A DNA stretch of 50,040 bases from Pseudothauera lacus (GCF_003034845.1 NZ_PZKC01000015.1:1-50040); one strand, 5' to 3'. Counted from the first letter of the stretch, positions 34,814 through 43,137 are shown. Numbers and translations are program-made. Notes: generated by a model from the sequence alone, not told the origin.

Positions 34814-35724
34814 AACATCGCCCTGCCGGCGGCCGCATGTTGCGCGGCCTGATCACCGCGGCCTTCGGCCGCCACTACGAGATCCTCACCGACGAGGGCC
34901 GCCTGCAGGGCTATCCGCGGGGCAAGAAGAGCGTCTTTGCCTGCGGTGACGAGGTTGACCTGGCGCCGCGCGGCGACGACCAGGGCGCCATCGAATACCT
35001 TCATCCGCGGCGCAGCCTGCTGTGGCGCTCCGACGCCTTCCGCGAAAAGCTCATCGCCGCCAACATCGACCAGGTGGTGATCGTCGTCGCCACCGAGCCG
35101 GGCTTCTCCGACCTGCTGGTGTCGCGCTGCCTGTGCGCGGCCGAGGCGCAGGACGTCGCCGCGCTGATCGTCCTCAACAAGGCCGACCTCGGCGAGCGCC
35201 TGCCGGCGGCGCGCGCATCCCTCGAACTGTTCACCGCGCTCGGCTACCGCGTCGTCGAACTGGCGGCGATCGATGGCGCCGATGCCCTGCGCGCGCATCT
35301 GCACGGGCGCCGCAGCATCTTCGTCGGCCAGTCCGGGATGGGCAAATCGACCCTCACCAATGCGCTGATCCCCGAGGCCCGCGCGGCCACGCGGGAGATC
35401 TCCACTGCCCTCGATGCGGGCAAGCACACCACCACCTTTGCGCGCCTGTACGCCCTCGGCGACCACGGCTGGCTGGTCGACAGCCCCGGGCTGCAGGCCT
35501 TCGGCCTTGCCCACCTGGCACCCGAGGAACTCGCCGAGTGTTTCGTCGAGTTCCGCCCCCACCTTGGCAATTGCCGCTTCCGCGACTGCCAGCACGATGC
35601 CGAGCCGGGCTGCGCGCTGCAGGCAGCGCTGAGCGCCGGCGCCATCCACCCGCGGCGCTTCGAGCACTACCGCGCGATCCGCGAAGAGATCCTCGCCGCC
35701 CGCCGCCTCAACCCGGGCTGGTAA
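34810..35724 (+). CDS. rsgA: Ribosome small-subunit GTPase RsgA
   Basis: A 304-residue circularly permuted GTPase that matures the 30S subunit. It has an OB-fold N-terminus (ITAAFGRHYEILTDEG), G4 NKAD, then G1 GQSGMGKSTL and G3 DSPGLQ. The zinc-binding C-terminal motif is CRFRDCQHDAEPGC. GTG at 34810 is preferred over ATG at 34837 because it overlaps the upstream stop (GTGA) and gives the usual N-terminal length. It ends 7 bp before the convergent alpha-E gene. Confidence 0.93.
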   Translation: MKHRPAGGRMLRGLITAAFGRHYEILTDEGRLQGYPRGKKSVFACGDEVDLAPRGDDQGAIEYLHPRRSLLWRSDAFREKLIAANIDQVVIVVATEPGFSDLLVSRCLCAAEAQDVAALIVLNKADLGERLPAARASLELFTALGYRVVELAAIDGADALRAHLHGRRSIFVGQSGMGKSTLTNALIPEARAATREISTALDAGKHTTTFARLYALGDHGWLVDSPGLQAFGLAHLAPEELAECFVEFRPHLGNCRFRDCQHDAEPGCALQAALSAGAIHPRRFEHYRAIREEILAARRLNPGW

Positions 35725-35730
35725 GCCCTC

Positions 35731-36675
35731 TCAGGACACCGGCACGAGGAAGTCGTCGGCGATGCGGTTGCCGAGGTCCTGCACGCGGCTGAGCAGGCGC
35801 ACGACGTAGTTGTGCAGGCCGTCGCGGACGATGTCGTCGATGCGGCCGAAGCGCAGTTGCGCCTCCAGTTCGCCGGCACGGCGCTCGGTTTCCGCGGAGT
35901 GGTCGTTGGCCACCGCCTGCAGGTTGGAATAGACCTCTTTCAGGCAGCGCGCGATGGAGCGCGGCATGTCCACCCGCAGCAGCAGCAGCTCGGCCACCCG
36001 CGACGGCGTGATGAGGTCGCGGTAGACCTTGCGATACACCTCGAAGGCCGACACCGAGCGCAGCAGTGCGCTCCACTGGTGATAGTCGGCGGCGCCGCCC
36101 TCGACCTCGCCGGCGGGCAGCAGCAACTGGTATTTGACGTCGAGGATGCGGGCGGTGTTGTCGGCGCGTTCGAGGAAGGTACCGAGGCGGATGAAGCGCA
36201 GTGATTCATCCTGCAGCATGGTGCCGATGGTGACCCCGCGCGACAGGTGAGAGCGGTACTTGACCCACTCGAAGAACTCGCCGGCCCCGGAGTCGGCCAG
36301 CATCTCGGGGGTGAAGTCGCGCATCTTCAGCCAGGTGCCGTTGGTGGTCTCCCACAGCTCGGAGGTCAGCGTGCCGCGCACCGCGTGGGCGTTCTCGCGC
36401 GCCGCGCGCAGGCAGTTGCGCACGCTGGAAGGATTCTCGGCATCGAAGACCATGAAGGCCAGTACGTTGTCGGCGGACAGTTCGCCGTGGCTGCGGTAAT
36501 AGGCGCCTTCCAGCCCCATGATGCGCAGCGTCGCGCCCCAGGCCTGCTCCTGCTGCACGGCGGACTGCGGCATCATCGACATGCGGTGATTGACGTCGAG
36601 GATGCGGGCGATGTTCTCGGCGCGCTCCATGTAGCGTGCCATCCAGTAGAGGTGATCGGCGGTACGGCTCAGCAT
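35731..36675 (-). CDS. Alpha-E domain (DUF403) protein
   Basis: A 314-residue, mostly helical protein starting MLSRTADHLYWMARYMERAEN, the signature of the alpha-E family. A second copy-like block, GTFLERADNTARILDVKYQ, occurs in the middle. Family members are encoded next to circularly permuted ATP-grasp proteins and are thought to work with them in a peptide-ligase-like system; the chemistry is not established. It follows the ATP-grasp gene by 34 bp on the same strand. Confidence 0.92.
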   Translation of the reverse strand: MLSRTADHLYWMARYMERAENIARILDVNHRMSMMPQSAVQQEQAWGATLRIMGLEGAYYRSHGELSADNVLAFMVFDAENPSSVRNCLRAARENAHAVRGTLTSELWETTNGTWLKMRDFTPEMLADSGAGEFFEWVKYRSHLSRGVTIGTMLQDESLRFIRLGTFLERADNTARILDVKYQLLLPAGEVEGGAADYHQWSALLRSVSAFEVYRKVYRDLITPSRVAELLLLRVDMPRSIARCLKEVYSNLQAVANDHSAETERRAGELEAQLRFGRIDDIVRDGLHNYVVRLLSRVQDLGNRIADDFLVPVS

Positions 36676-36709
36676 CGTGTTTCTCCCAGTGTTCTCGCGT
36701 GCACCGCGC

Positions 36710-38128
36710 TCAGGCTTCCAGCACCCAGGTATCCTTGGTCCCGCCGCCCTGCGACGAGTTGACCACCAGCGAACCCTCGCGCAGCGCCACCCGGGTGAGG
36801 CCGCCGGCAACCAGCTGCACCTCCTCGCCGGAAAGCACGAAGGGCCGCAGGTCGATGTGACGCGGCGCGATGCCGGCATCGACGAAGGTCGGGCAGGTCG
36901 ACAGCGCCAGCGTGGGCTGGGCGATGTAGCGCTCGGGATGGGCGACGAGGATCTGCCGGAAGGCCTCGACCTCGGCCTTGGTGGCGGCGGGGCCGACCAG
37001 CATGCCGTAGCCGCCGGCGCCGTGCACTTCCTTCACCACCAGTTTGGCGAGGTTGTCGAGCACGTAGGCGAGGTCATCGGCCTTGCGGCACATGTAGGTC
37101 GGCACGTTGTGCAGGATGGGCTCTTCGTCGAGGTAGAAGCGCACCATGTCGGGGACGTAGGGGTAGATCGACTTGTCGTCGGCAACGCCGGTGCCGATGG
37201 CGTTCGACAGCGTCACCCGCCCGGCGCGGTAGGCCTGCAGCAGCCCGGGCACGCCGAGCACGGAATCCTTGCGGAAGGCGGTGGGATCGAGAAAATCGTC
37301 GTCGATGCGGCGGTAGATCACATCCACACGCTGAGGCCCGCGCGTGGTGCGCATGAAGACCTGGTCATCCTGTACGAACATGTCCTGCCCCTCGACCAGT
37401 TCCACGCCCATCTGCTGGGCGAGGAAGGCGTGCTCGAAGTAGGCGCTGTTGTAGGCGCCCGGCGTCATCACCACCACAGTCGGGTCGGCCACCCCGGTGG
37501 GGGCGACGCTGCGCAGGGTATTGAGCAGGATGTCGGGATAGCGGTCCACCGGCGCGACGCGGTAGCGCGAGAACAGGCGCGGGAAGAGCCGCATCATCAT
37601 CTTGCGGTTCTCCAGCATGTAGGACACCCCCGAGGGCACCCGCAGGTTGTCCTCCAGAACGTAGTACTCGCCCTTGCCGGCACGCACGATGTCTACCCCG
37701 GCGATGTGGGCGTAGAGGTCGCGGGCAACATCCACCCCCTGCATCTCCTTGCGGTACTGGGCGTTGTTAAGCACCTGCTCGGCGGGAATGCGCCCGGCCT
37801 TGAGGATGTTCTGGTCGTGGTAGACATCGTGGATGAAGAGGTTCAGTGCCTTCACGCGCTGGCGCAGGCCGGCCTGCAGCATGGCCCACTCGTCGGCGGG
37901 GATGATGCGCGGCACGATGTCGAAGGGAATCAGGCGCTCGGTGCCGGCGTTTTCGCCATAGACGGCGAAGGTGATGCCATGGCGGTGGAACAGCGCGTCG
38001 GCCTCGGCACGCTTCTGGCTGATGCGCTCCTCGGGCATCTCCGACAGCCAGCTGGCAAAGGAGGCGTAGTGCGGACGCACCCGCCCGGCCTCGTCGATCA
38101 TTTCGTTGTAGAAGGTCTTGTTGCTCAT
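36710..38128 (-). CDS. Circularly permuted ATP-grasp protein (DUF404/407)
   Basis: A 472-residue member of the circularly permuted ATP-grasp family. Features are IIPADEWAMLQAGLRQRVKALN, the ATP-binding EYYVLEDNLRVPSGVSY, and the C-terminal GAGGYGMLVGP and ALREGSLVVNSSQGGGTKDTW. It is predicted to catalyse an amide-bond ligation with the alpha-E partner. The usual third and fourth partners (transglutaminase-like protease, peptidase) are not in this window. ATG at 38128 has no strong Shine-Dalgarno. Upstream lies a 415-bp gene-free stretch with a repeat element. Confidence 0.92.
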   Translation of the reverse strand: MSNKTFYNEMIDEAGRVRPHYASFASWLSEMPEERISQKRAEADALFHRHGITFAVYGENAGTERLIPFDIVPRIIPADEWAMLQAGLRQRVKALNLFIHDVYHDQNILKAGRIPAEQVLNNAQYRKEMQGVDVARDLYAHIAGVDIVRAGKGEYYVLEDNLRVPSGVSYMLENRKMMMRLFPRLFSRYRVAPVDRYPDILLNTLRSVAPTGVADPTVVVMTPGAYNSAYFEHAFLAQQMGVELVEGQDMFVQDDQVFMRTTRGPQRVDVIYRRIDDDFLDPTAFRKDSVLGVPGLLQAYRAGRVTLSNAIGTGVADDKSIYPYVPDMVRFYLDEEPILHNVPTYMCRKADDLAYVLDNLAKLVVKEVHGAGGYGMLVGPAATKAEVEAFRQILVAHPERYIAQPTLALSTCPTFVDAGIAPRHIDLRPFVLSGEEVQLVAGGLTRVALREGSLVVNSSQGGGTKDTWVLEA

Positions 38129-38303
38129 GACGCCGGGCCCGCCTCTTGGTTGGTGAAACTGACAGGGTAATGACAGCGAGAAACGTGCCAGGGTTCTGTC
38201 CGCGGCGCGCCGGGGTTTTGCGGTCTGGCGGCGAGCAGGCGCACCAAAGCGGTGCATCGTCACGCCGCAAGGACGGTGGCGTGGTGCATGGACAACCCCT
38301 GGC

Positions 38304-38477
38304 CCGCATTTCTCACACCATCCCTGCTGCGGGTGCCGATGCACTCGCCGTGGCACGCCGTACTCCCTCACGCCGCCTCGACGTAGTGTCAGCTACGCCT
38401 TCGGCGCCGCTCAGTCCGTGCGGCGCACCACGGCGGCGCCTCGACCCCCTCGCGACGTGAGGGTGTGAGAAATGCGG
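38304..38477. repeat. MITE-like inverted-repeat element, copy B
   Basis: A 174-bp relative of 26759-26849 in the opposite orientation. It is bounded by perfect 15-bp inverted repeats CCGCATTTCTCACAC (38304-38318) and GTGTGAGAAATGCGG (38463-38477). The interior GGTGCCGATGC, GCCGTGGCACGCCGTACTCC matches copy A, but copy B carries about 80 extra bp (about 38372-38450). The gene-free stretch 38129-38543 holds this element plus the thiolase terminator; between 38129 and 38303 I see nothing. Confidence 0.88.
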
Positions 38478-38496
38478 ACTAACACCGGGCAGGGCG

Positions 38497-38526
38497 AAAA
38501 AAAACCCGCCGTAGCGGGTTTTTCTG
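38497..38526 (-). terminator. Intrinsic terminator of the thiolase gene
   Basis: AAACCCGC-CGTA-GCGGGTTT (38503-38522) with A-tract on one side and TTTTT on the other. On the minus strand a T8 run follows the stem, 20-40 bp after the thiolase stop. Confidence 0.9.
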
Positions 38527-38543
38527 GCTGAGATCAACGGCGC

Positions 38544-39725
38544 TCAGATGCGCTCGAAGATCGCCGCAATACCCTGGCCGCCGCCGATGCACATGGTGAC
38601 CAGCGCGTAACGCCCGTTGGTGCGCTGCAGCTCATACACCGCCTTGGTGGCAATGAAGGCGCCGGAGCAGCCCACCGGGTGACCCAGGGCGATGGCACCG
38701 CCGTTGGGGTTGGTCTTGGCCATGTCGAGTTCCAGGCCCTTGGCCACGGCCAGCGCCTGCGCGGCGAAGGCTTCGTTGGACTCGATCACGTCCATCTGGT
38801 CAAGGCTCAGGCCGGCACGCTTGAGCGCCAGCTTGGAGGCCGGGATGGGGCCTTCGCCCATGACGTCGTTGGGCACGCCGGCGACGGCGTAGGACACCAG
38901 ACGGGCCATCGGCTTGTAGCCGGCACTGGCCGCCGCGGCAGCGTCGGCGAGCACGAAGAAGGCCGCACCGTCGTTGATCCCGGAGGCGTTGCCGGCGGTC
39001 ACGCTGCCGTCCTTCTTGAAGGCGGGCTTCATCTTCGCCAGCGCTTCCAGGGTGGTCATGCGCGGATGCTCGTCGGTGTCGAACACCGTCTCGCCCTTGC
39101 GGGTCTGCTGCACGATGGGGACGATCTGCGACTTGAAGTAGCCGGCGGCGATGGCGCGCGCGGCACGCTCCTGGGATTCCAGCGCGAAGGCATCCTGCTC
39201 TTCACGGCTGATGCCCCACTTGGTGGCCAGGTTCTCGGCGGTGATGCCCATGTGGCCAACGCCGAAGGGGTCGGTGAGCACGGAAACCATCATGTCGATG
39301 GCCTTGGCGTCGCCCATGCGCGCACCGGAGCGCAGCGCCGGCATCATGTAGCCGCCGCGCGACATCACTTCGACGCCGCCGCCGACGCCGAATTCGCAGT
39401 CGCCGAGCATGATCGACTGGGCGGTGGAGACGATGGCCTGCAGGCCGGAGGAGCACAGGCGGTTGACCTGCATGGCCACCGAGTCCATCGGCAGGCCGGC
39501 CTGGATGGAAGCGACGCGCGGCACATAGGCGTAGCGCGAATCGGTGGGGATGCAGTTGCCCACGGTGACGTAGTTGATCTGCTGGGGGTCGACGCCGGAG
39601 CGGGAGACCGCCTCGCGCATCACGGTACCGGCAAGCTCGGCGGGCTCGATGCTGCTCAGCGAACCACCGAAAGCACCGATTGCGGAGCGCACTGCGCTCA
39701 GGACTACGACTTCACGATTTGCCAT
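38544..39725 (-). CDS. bktB: Acetyl-CoA C-acyltransferase, BktB/PhaA-like thiolase
   Basis: A 393-residue thiolase. It has the nucleophilic Cys in NRLCSSGLQA, NEAFAAQ with the catalytic His in GHPVGCSG, and the CIGGGQG general-acid Cys near the C-terminus. It resembles Ralstonia BktB along its whole length, including the tail LVTMCIGGGQGIAAIFERI-type end. BktB condenses acetyl-CoA with acetyl- or propionyl-CoA for polyhydroxyalkanoate synthesis or works in reverse in beta-oxidation. GGAG-type Shine-Dalgarno precedes ATG 39725. It has its own terminator. The CobD-like gene lies 26 bp upstream on the same strand. Confidence 0.92.
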   Translation of the reverse strand: MANREVVVLSAVRSAIGAFGGSLSSIEPAELAGTVMREAVSRSGVDPQQINYVTVGNCIPTDSRYAYVPRVASIQAGLPMDSVAMQVNRLCSSGLQAIVSTAQSIMLGDCEFGVGGGVEVMSRGGYMMPALRSGARMGDAKAIDMMVSVLTDPFGVGHMGITAENLATKWGISREEQDAFALESQERAARAIAAGYFKSQIVPIVQQTRKGETVFDTDEHPRMTTLEALAKMKPAFKKDGSVTAGNASGINDGAAFFVLADAAAAASAGYKPMARLVSYAVAGVPNDVMGEGPIPASKLALKRAGLSLDQMDVIESNEAFAAQALAVAKGLELDMAKTNPNGGAIALGHPVGCSGAFIATKAVYELQRTNGRYALVTMCIGGGQGIAAIFERI

Positions 39726-39751
39726 CTGAAACTCCCACTCCTTGATGTCAA

Positions 39752-40678
39752 TCAACCGCCAACCCAGCCGGCAACGCCGACCAGGGCCAGCAACAGCAGG
39801 CAGAGCAGCAGGGCCCGCCATACCAGGCCCACCGTACTCTGCATGTAATCGGCATCGGCTTCATCGCCGAGGCCCAGTTCCGGTCTTTCCATGACTTCGC
39901 CGGATTCATGCACGGGCATGCCCAGACGCACGCCCATCGCACCGGCACCGCTGGCAAGCAGTATACCGGAGGCCTTGTCGGCCCACAGGACGGCCTGGGT
40001 ACGCCAGCAGAATATCGCCCCTTCGAAGTCGCCGACCACCGAGAACGACGCCGAAGTCAGGCGGATCGGTACGTAGTCGATGATCTCGAAGGCCTTGCGC
40101 GCAAAGGCGCCGAACTGGCCGAACTCGGCATCGCGGCGGCTGCCCCAGTCCTCCGCCAGGTAGCGCGCGACGCGATACAGCACCGCGCCGAGCGGGCCGG
40201 GCAGGATGATGAACCAGAACACTACACCGAAGACGTTACGATGTGCCGACAGCAGGGCCTGCTCGATGGCCAGGCGGGCAACCTCCGAGGAACTCGCCTC
40301 GCGGTACTGGTGACCACGCCACTCGCCAAGCAACGCGCGCGCGCGGTCGAGTTCGCCCATGCGCAGGGCCAGGTGGATGTCGGTGAAGAAGTGGCTTTCG
40401 TGGCGGAAGCCCATGGTGAGGTAGAGCACGCCGACGTTGAAGGCGAAGGCCAGCAGCGGGTGGATGGCGCACAGCAGGTAGAACAGCGCCGCGGTGAGCG
40501 CCACCGCCGCGAGCACCAGCAGCCACCAGGCGAGCTGGCCGTGACGCGCGCTGCCGTCGTTGAAACGCTCCACCAGCAGGCCCGAAAGGCGGGCCAGCGG
40601 CGCGCCGACGACCTGCTGCGCGGCCAGGGGACGAACCTGCTCGATGAGCAGGGCAACGATCAGCGAAAAAAGCGTCAT
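39752..40678 (-). CDS. CobD/CbiB-family membrane protein
   Basis: A 308-residue CobD/CbiB-like protein: MTLFSLIVALLIEQVRPL, four or more transmembrane segments (about 50-75, 85-100, 155-175, 285-305) and a cytosolic mid region with GDFEGAIFCWR. This is the betaproteobacterial branch that lacks a cobalamin operon and is often annotated as a regulatory or AmpE-like protein. No other cobalamin genes are nearby, so a B12 role is doubtful. ATG at 40678 fits the first helix. It is divergent from the diiron oxygenase gene and could share the operator at 40848. Confidence 0.8.
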   Translation of the reverse strand: MTLFSLIVALLIEQVRPLAAQQVVGAPLARLSGLLVERFNDGSARHGQLAWWLLVLAAVALTAALFYLLCAIHPLLAFAFNVGVLYLTMGFRHESHFFTDIHLALRMGELDRARALLGEWRGHQYREASSSEVARLAIEQALLSAHRNVFGVVFWFIILPGPLGAVLYRVARYLAEDWGSRRDAEFGQFGAFARKAFEIIDYVPIRLTSASFSVVGDFEGAIFCWRTQAVLWADKASGILLASGAGAMGVRLGMPVHESGEVMERPELGLGDEADADYMQSTVGLVWRALLLCLLLLALVGVAGWVGG

Positions 40679-40847
40679 GCGGTCGGTCTGGAAGATTCTG
40701 GCCGGCGGCACGCCCGCCCGGGCCTGTGTGTGACGATACCACAAGTGAACGACGGTTGATGCGCGCAAACGCCCACGGGCCAAGGCTTGCCGCGCCAGCG
40801 GGAGCGACGCCGGGGATGTCCGGCAGGAGGCCCGGCCAATAATTACT

Positions 40848-40877
40848 ATTGACCGACCGGTCAATCAATTCTATATT
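40848..40877 (+). promoter_or_regulatory. Sigma70 promoter overlaid by a TetR-type operator
   Basis: TTGACC (40849-40854) and TATATT (40872-40877) are separated by exactly 17 bp. ATTGACCGACCGGTCAAT at 40848-40865 is an 8-bp perfect inverted repeat with a 2-bp centre. This style (TGACCG.CGGTCA) is typical of TetR-family sites, including regulators of acyl-CoA metabolism. It covers the -35 box and most of the spacer, so a bound repressor would block RNA polymerase. It lies 90 bp before the diiron oxygenase start. No TetR gene is in the window. Confidence 0.8.
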
Positions 40878-40966
40878 TTCTTGACCCAGATCATTTTTTG
40901 CTCTGGCGAACTTGCGGCGAGGCACTGCACCGCCCCGCCGCCCCATACCAAGATGAGGAGACACAC

Positions 40967-41992
40967 ATGGCCCGTAACGAAAAGCTTGCTCAGCAGATGG
41001 AGTTTCCGCCGGCGACCGAGCAGCCCAACGTCTATCCGCTCTCCTGGCACGCCCAGACCGCGAAGATGGAGGAGGTCTGGGACGCCGCCCAGCGCGAGAA
41101 CTGGGATCCGAAGAAGCTGCCCTGGGACACGCTGGACGTCGAGTCCTACTCCTGGGAGGAGCGTGAGGCCATCGCCTACTGGTGGACGCTGCTGTCGGTG
41201 TTCGACGCCTCCGCTCCCCCGGTGTTTGCCGAAGCCTTCATCAAGACCTATGAAGTGCATGAGGAAGACCCGGTGCGCCGCTGCTTCTTCTCGGTGACCC
41301 GCGACGAGCAGAACCACGAACAGATGTGCGGCCTGGCGATCACCAGGTTCCTGGAGCACCCGGACCCGCTGACCTACGAACCGAAGACCGAACTCGGCAA
41401 GCGTCTGCAGAAGAACGCCAAGTGGCTGTACTACAACGGCGGGCGTTACTGGAGCGGCTACAAGCAGGCGGTGCCGAAGTACTCGCTGGCGGTGCTGTTC
41501 AGCTCCTTCCTGATGGGCGAGATCGCTGCGGCGACGATCTTCAAGCAGATGCACGACAACTCCCGCGAACTGGTGTTCAAGGAAGCCTTCCGCAACATCG
41601 GCCGCGACGAAGGCCGCCACATGGCCATCTGTATGGCACTGATGGAGCGCGACTACCCGAAAATGCCGGCCGAGGACAAGGCTCTGGTGACCAAGCAGAT
41701 CCGCGCCGGCTACCTTTTCCTCTCCGCCGTGCTGTTCGAACCGCCGATGGAATTCTGGGATCTGCCCAACGACTTCATCGACAACCAGCGCGAGGCCGAG
41801 GAAGTGGCGCGCGGCGCGGGCTTCGGCGTGCCCAGCTATGAGGCCAAGAAGGAGAACTGGAAGAACGCCATGCTCAACCTGAAGGGCGTGCTCGACCGCT
41901 ACGGCATTCCCTTCCCGGCGATTCCGGAAGTCGGCATCACCGGCCAGGAAGTGTCGGACATCGACATGCAGGACATCATCCCGGTGTTCTGA
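40967..41992 (+). CDS. Ferritin-like diiron oxygenase candidate
   Basis: A 341-residue, all-helical soluble protein with the carboxylate diiron pattern: an acidic residue in the first helix (D80 or E89), E114xxH117 (DEQNH), E185 (GEIAA) and E215xxH218 (DEGRH). The spacing resembles the ribonucleotide reductase R2/ferritin-like oxidase fold. It does not resemble BoxB, PaaA or bacterial multicomponent monooxygenase alpha subunits in the signatures I know, nor is there a catalytic Tyr/radical context to call R2. A hydroxylase, desaturase or N-oxygenase role is inference from the reductase encoded next to it. GAGGAG precedes ATG 40967. The substrate is unknown. Confidence 0.82.
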   Translation: MARNEKLAQQMEFPPATEQPNVYPLSWHAQTAKMEEVWDAAQRENWDPKKLPWDTLDVESYSWEEREAIAYWWTLLSVFDASAPPVFAEAFIKTYEVHEEDPVRRCFFSVTRDEQNHEQMCGLAITRFLEHPDPLTYEPKTELGKRLQKNAKWLYYNGGRYWSGYKQAVPKYSLAVLFSSFLMGEIAAATIFKQMHDNSRELVFKEAFRNIGRDEGRHMAICMALMERDYPKMPAEDKALVTKQIRAGYLFLSAVLFEPPMEFWDLPNDFIDNQREAEEVARGAGFGVPSYEAKKENWKNAMLNLKGVLDRYGIPFPAIPEVGITGQEVSDIDMQDIIPVF

Positions 41993-42015
41993 GCCCTCGC
42001 AGCACGCACGACAAC

Positions 42016-42046
42016 GGGCCGCGGGCAATGCACCCGCGGCCCTTTT
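42016..42046 (+). terminator. Terminator-like hairpin between oxygenase and reductase
   Basis: GGGCCGCGGG (42016-42025) pairs perfectly with CCCGCGGCCC (42033-42042) around a 7-nt loop and is followed by TTTT. It lies 24 bp after the oxygenase stop and 36 bp before the reductase start. It may attenuate read-through and so keep the reductase below the oxygenase level. Confidence 0.7.
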
Positions 42047-42081
42047 GCACCTCCTCGATACCCCCTGAGCGGGAGACAACA

Positions 42082-43131
42082 ATGCAGAAGATCCGCCTCC
42101 ATCCCTCCGGCCGCGAGGTCGAATGCGCCGCCGGCGACACCGTGCTCGGCGCGCTGGAAAAGGCCGGCTACGCGCTGCCCAACAACTGCCGCGCCGGCGC
42201 CTGTGGCGAATGCAAGGTGAAGGTACTGTCCGGCCAGTTCGACCAGGGCATGGTGCTCGACATGGCGCTCTCGCAGGACGAGCGCAAGCAGGGCTACGGG
42301 CTGATGTGCATGGCCAAGCCGCTGTCGCCGGAACTGGTCATCGAATGGGGCACCGAAGACGCCAAGCCCAAGCTCTTTCCGCCGCGCGAGGACCAGCGCT
42401 TCGTGCTCACCGACCGCATCGCGCGCACCCCGCGCATCCTCGAACTGCACTTCCGCCCGGTGGGCCAGCCGATGCGCTACTGGCCCGGGCAGTACGTCAC
42501 CCTCGGCGACGAACGCGCCGGGGCGCCGGCGCGCTGCTACTCGATTGCCAACGCGCCGCGCCCGGACGGCGAGATCGTGCTGCAGATCACCCGTGTCGAC
42601 GACGGCCAGACCAGCCGCTGGGTGCATGACAGCCTGAAGCCCGGCGACCTGGTGAAGATCTCCGGCCCCTACGGCACCTTCATCGGCGACCCCTCGGTGG
42701 ACACCCCGGTGCTGTGCATGGCCGCCGGTTCGGGCCTGGCCCCCATCCTCTCGCTCACCGAAGCAGCGCTGCGGCGCTCCTACCGCAAGCCGGTCACGCT
42801 GCTGTTCTCGGCACGCGCGGAGGCCGACCTCTACGACTCCGGGCTGATGAAGTACTGGGAGACGCGCCACCGCAACTTCACCTACCGCCCCACGCTCACC
42901 GGCGAGGCCTGTGAGGGCATGCTGCACGGACGCATCCCGGCGGTGCTGCCGGGCTTGTTCCCGGACCTCTCCAAGCACAGCGTATTCGTTGCCGGCAGCC
43001 CGGAATTCGTCGCTGCCTGCGTGGACGCCGCCAAGGCGCTGGGCGCGCAGGATGAGCTGATCCACACCGAGGGCTACTTCGGCCAGGCGGTGCCGCAGAC
43101 CGCGCCCGCCAGCCATCTGGTGACGGCGTAA
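42082..43131 (+). CDS. NAD(P)H reductase, ferredoxin-FAD-NAD three-domain type
   Basis: A 349-residue electron-transfer protein in the BenC/MmoC domain order. An N-terminal plant-type [2Fe-2S] ferredoxin has ligands C36, C41, C44 and C76. The FAD-binding domain has RCYSIAN at 151-157, and the NAD-binding domain has MAAGSGLAP at about 213 and a C-terminal FVAGSPEFV segment. It passes electrons from NAD(P)H to a partner oxygenase, almost certainly the diiron protein just upstream. GGGAGA precedes ATG 42082. It ends at a hairpin facing the convergent yajQ. Confidence 0.93.
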   Translation: MQKIRLHPSGREVECAAGDTVLGALEKAGYALPNNCRAGACGECKVKVLSGQFDQGMVLDMALSQDERKQGYGLMCMAKPLSPELVIEWGTEDAKPKLFPPREDQRFVLTDRIARTPRILELHFRPVGQPMRYWPGQYVTLGDERAGAPARCYSIANAPRPDGEIVLQITRVDDGQTSRWVHDSLKPGDLVKISGPYGTFIGDPSVDTPVLCMAAGSGLAPILSLTEAALRRSYRKPVTLLFSARAEADLYDSGLMKYWETRHRNFTYRPTLTGEACEGMLHGRIPAVLPGLFPDLSKHSVFVAGSPEFVAACVDAAKALGAQDELIHTEGYFGQAVPQTAPASHLVTA

Positions 43132-43137
43132 ACGGCA

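Noticed and set aside
39752-40678. Cobalamin biosynthesis CbiB enzyme
   Set aside because: No other cobalamin genes are nearby and this branch is common in genomes without the pathway context; only the family name is supported.
40967-41992. Ribonucleotide reductase beta subunit or benzoyl-CoA epoxidase BoxB
   Set aside because: No R1 partner gene is adjacent, the length is well short of BoxB, and the adjoining reductase fits an oxygenase better.
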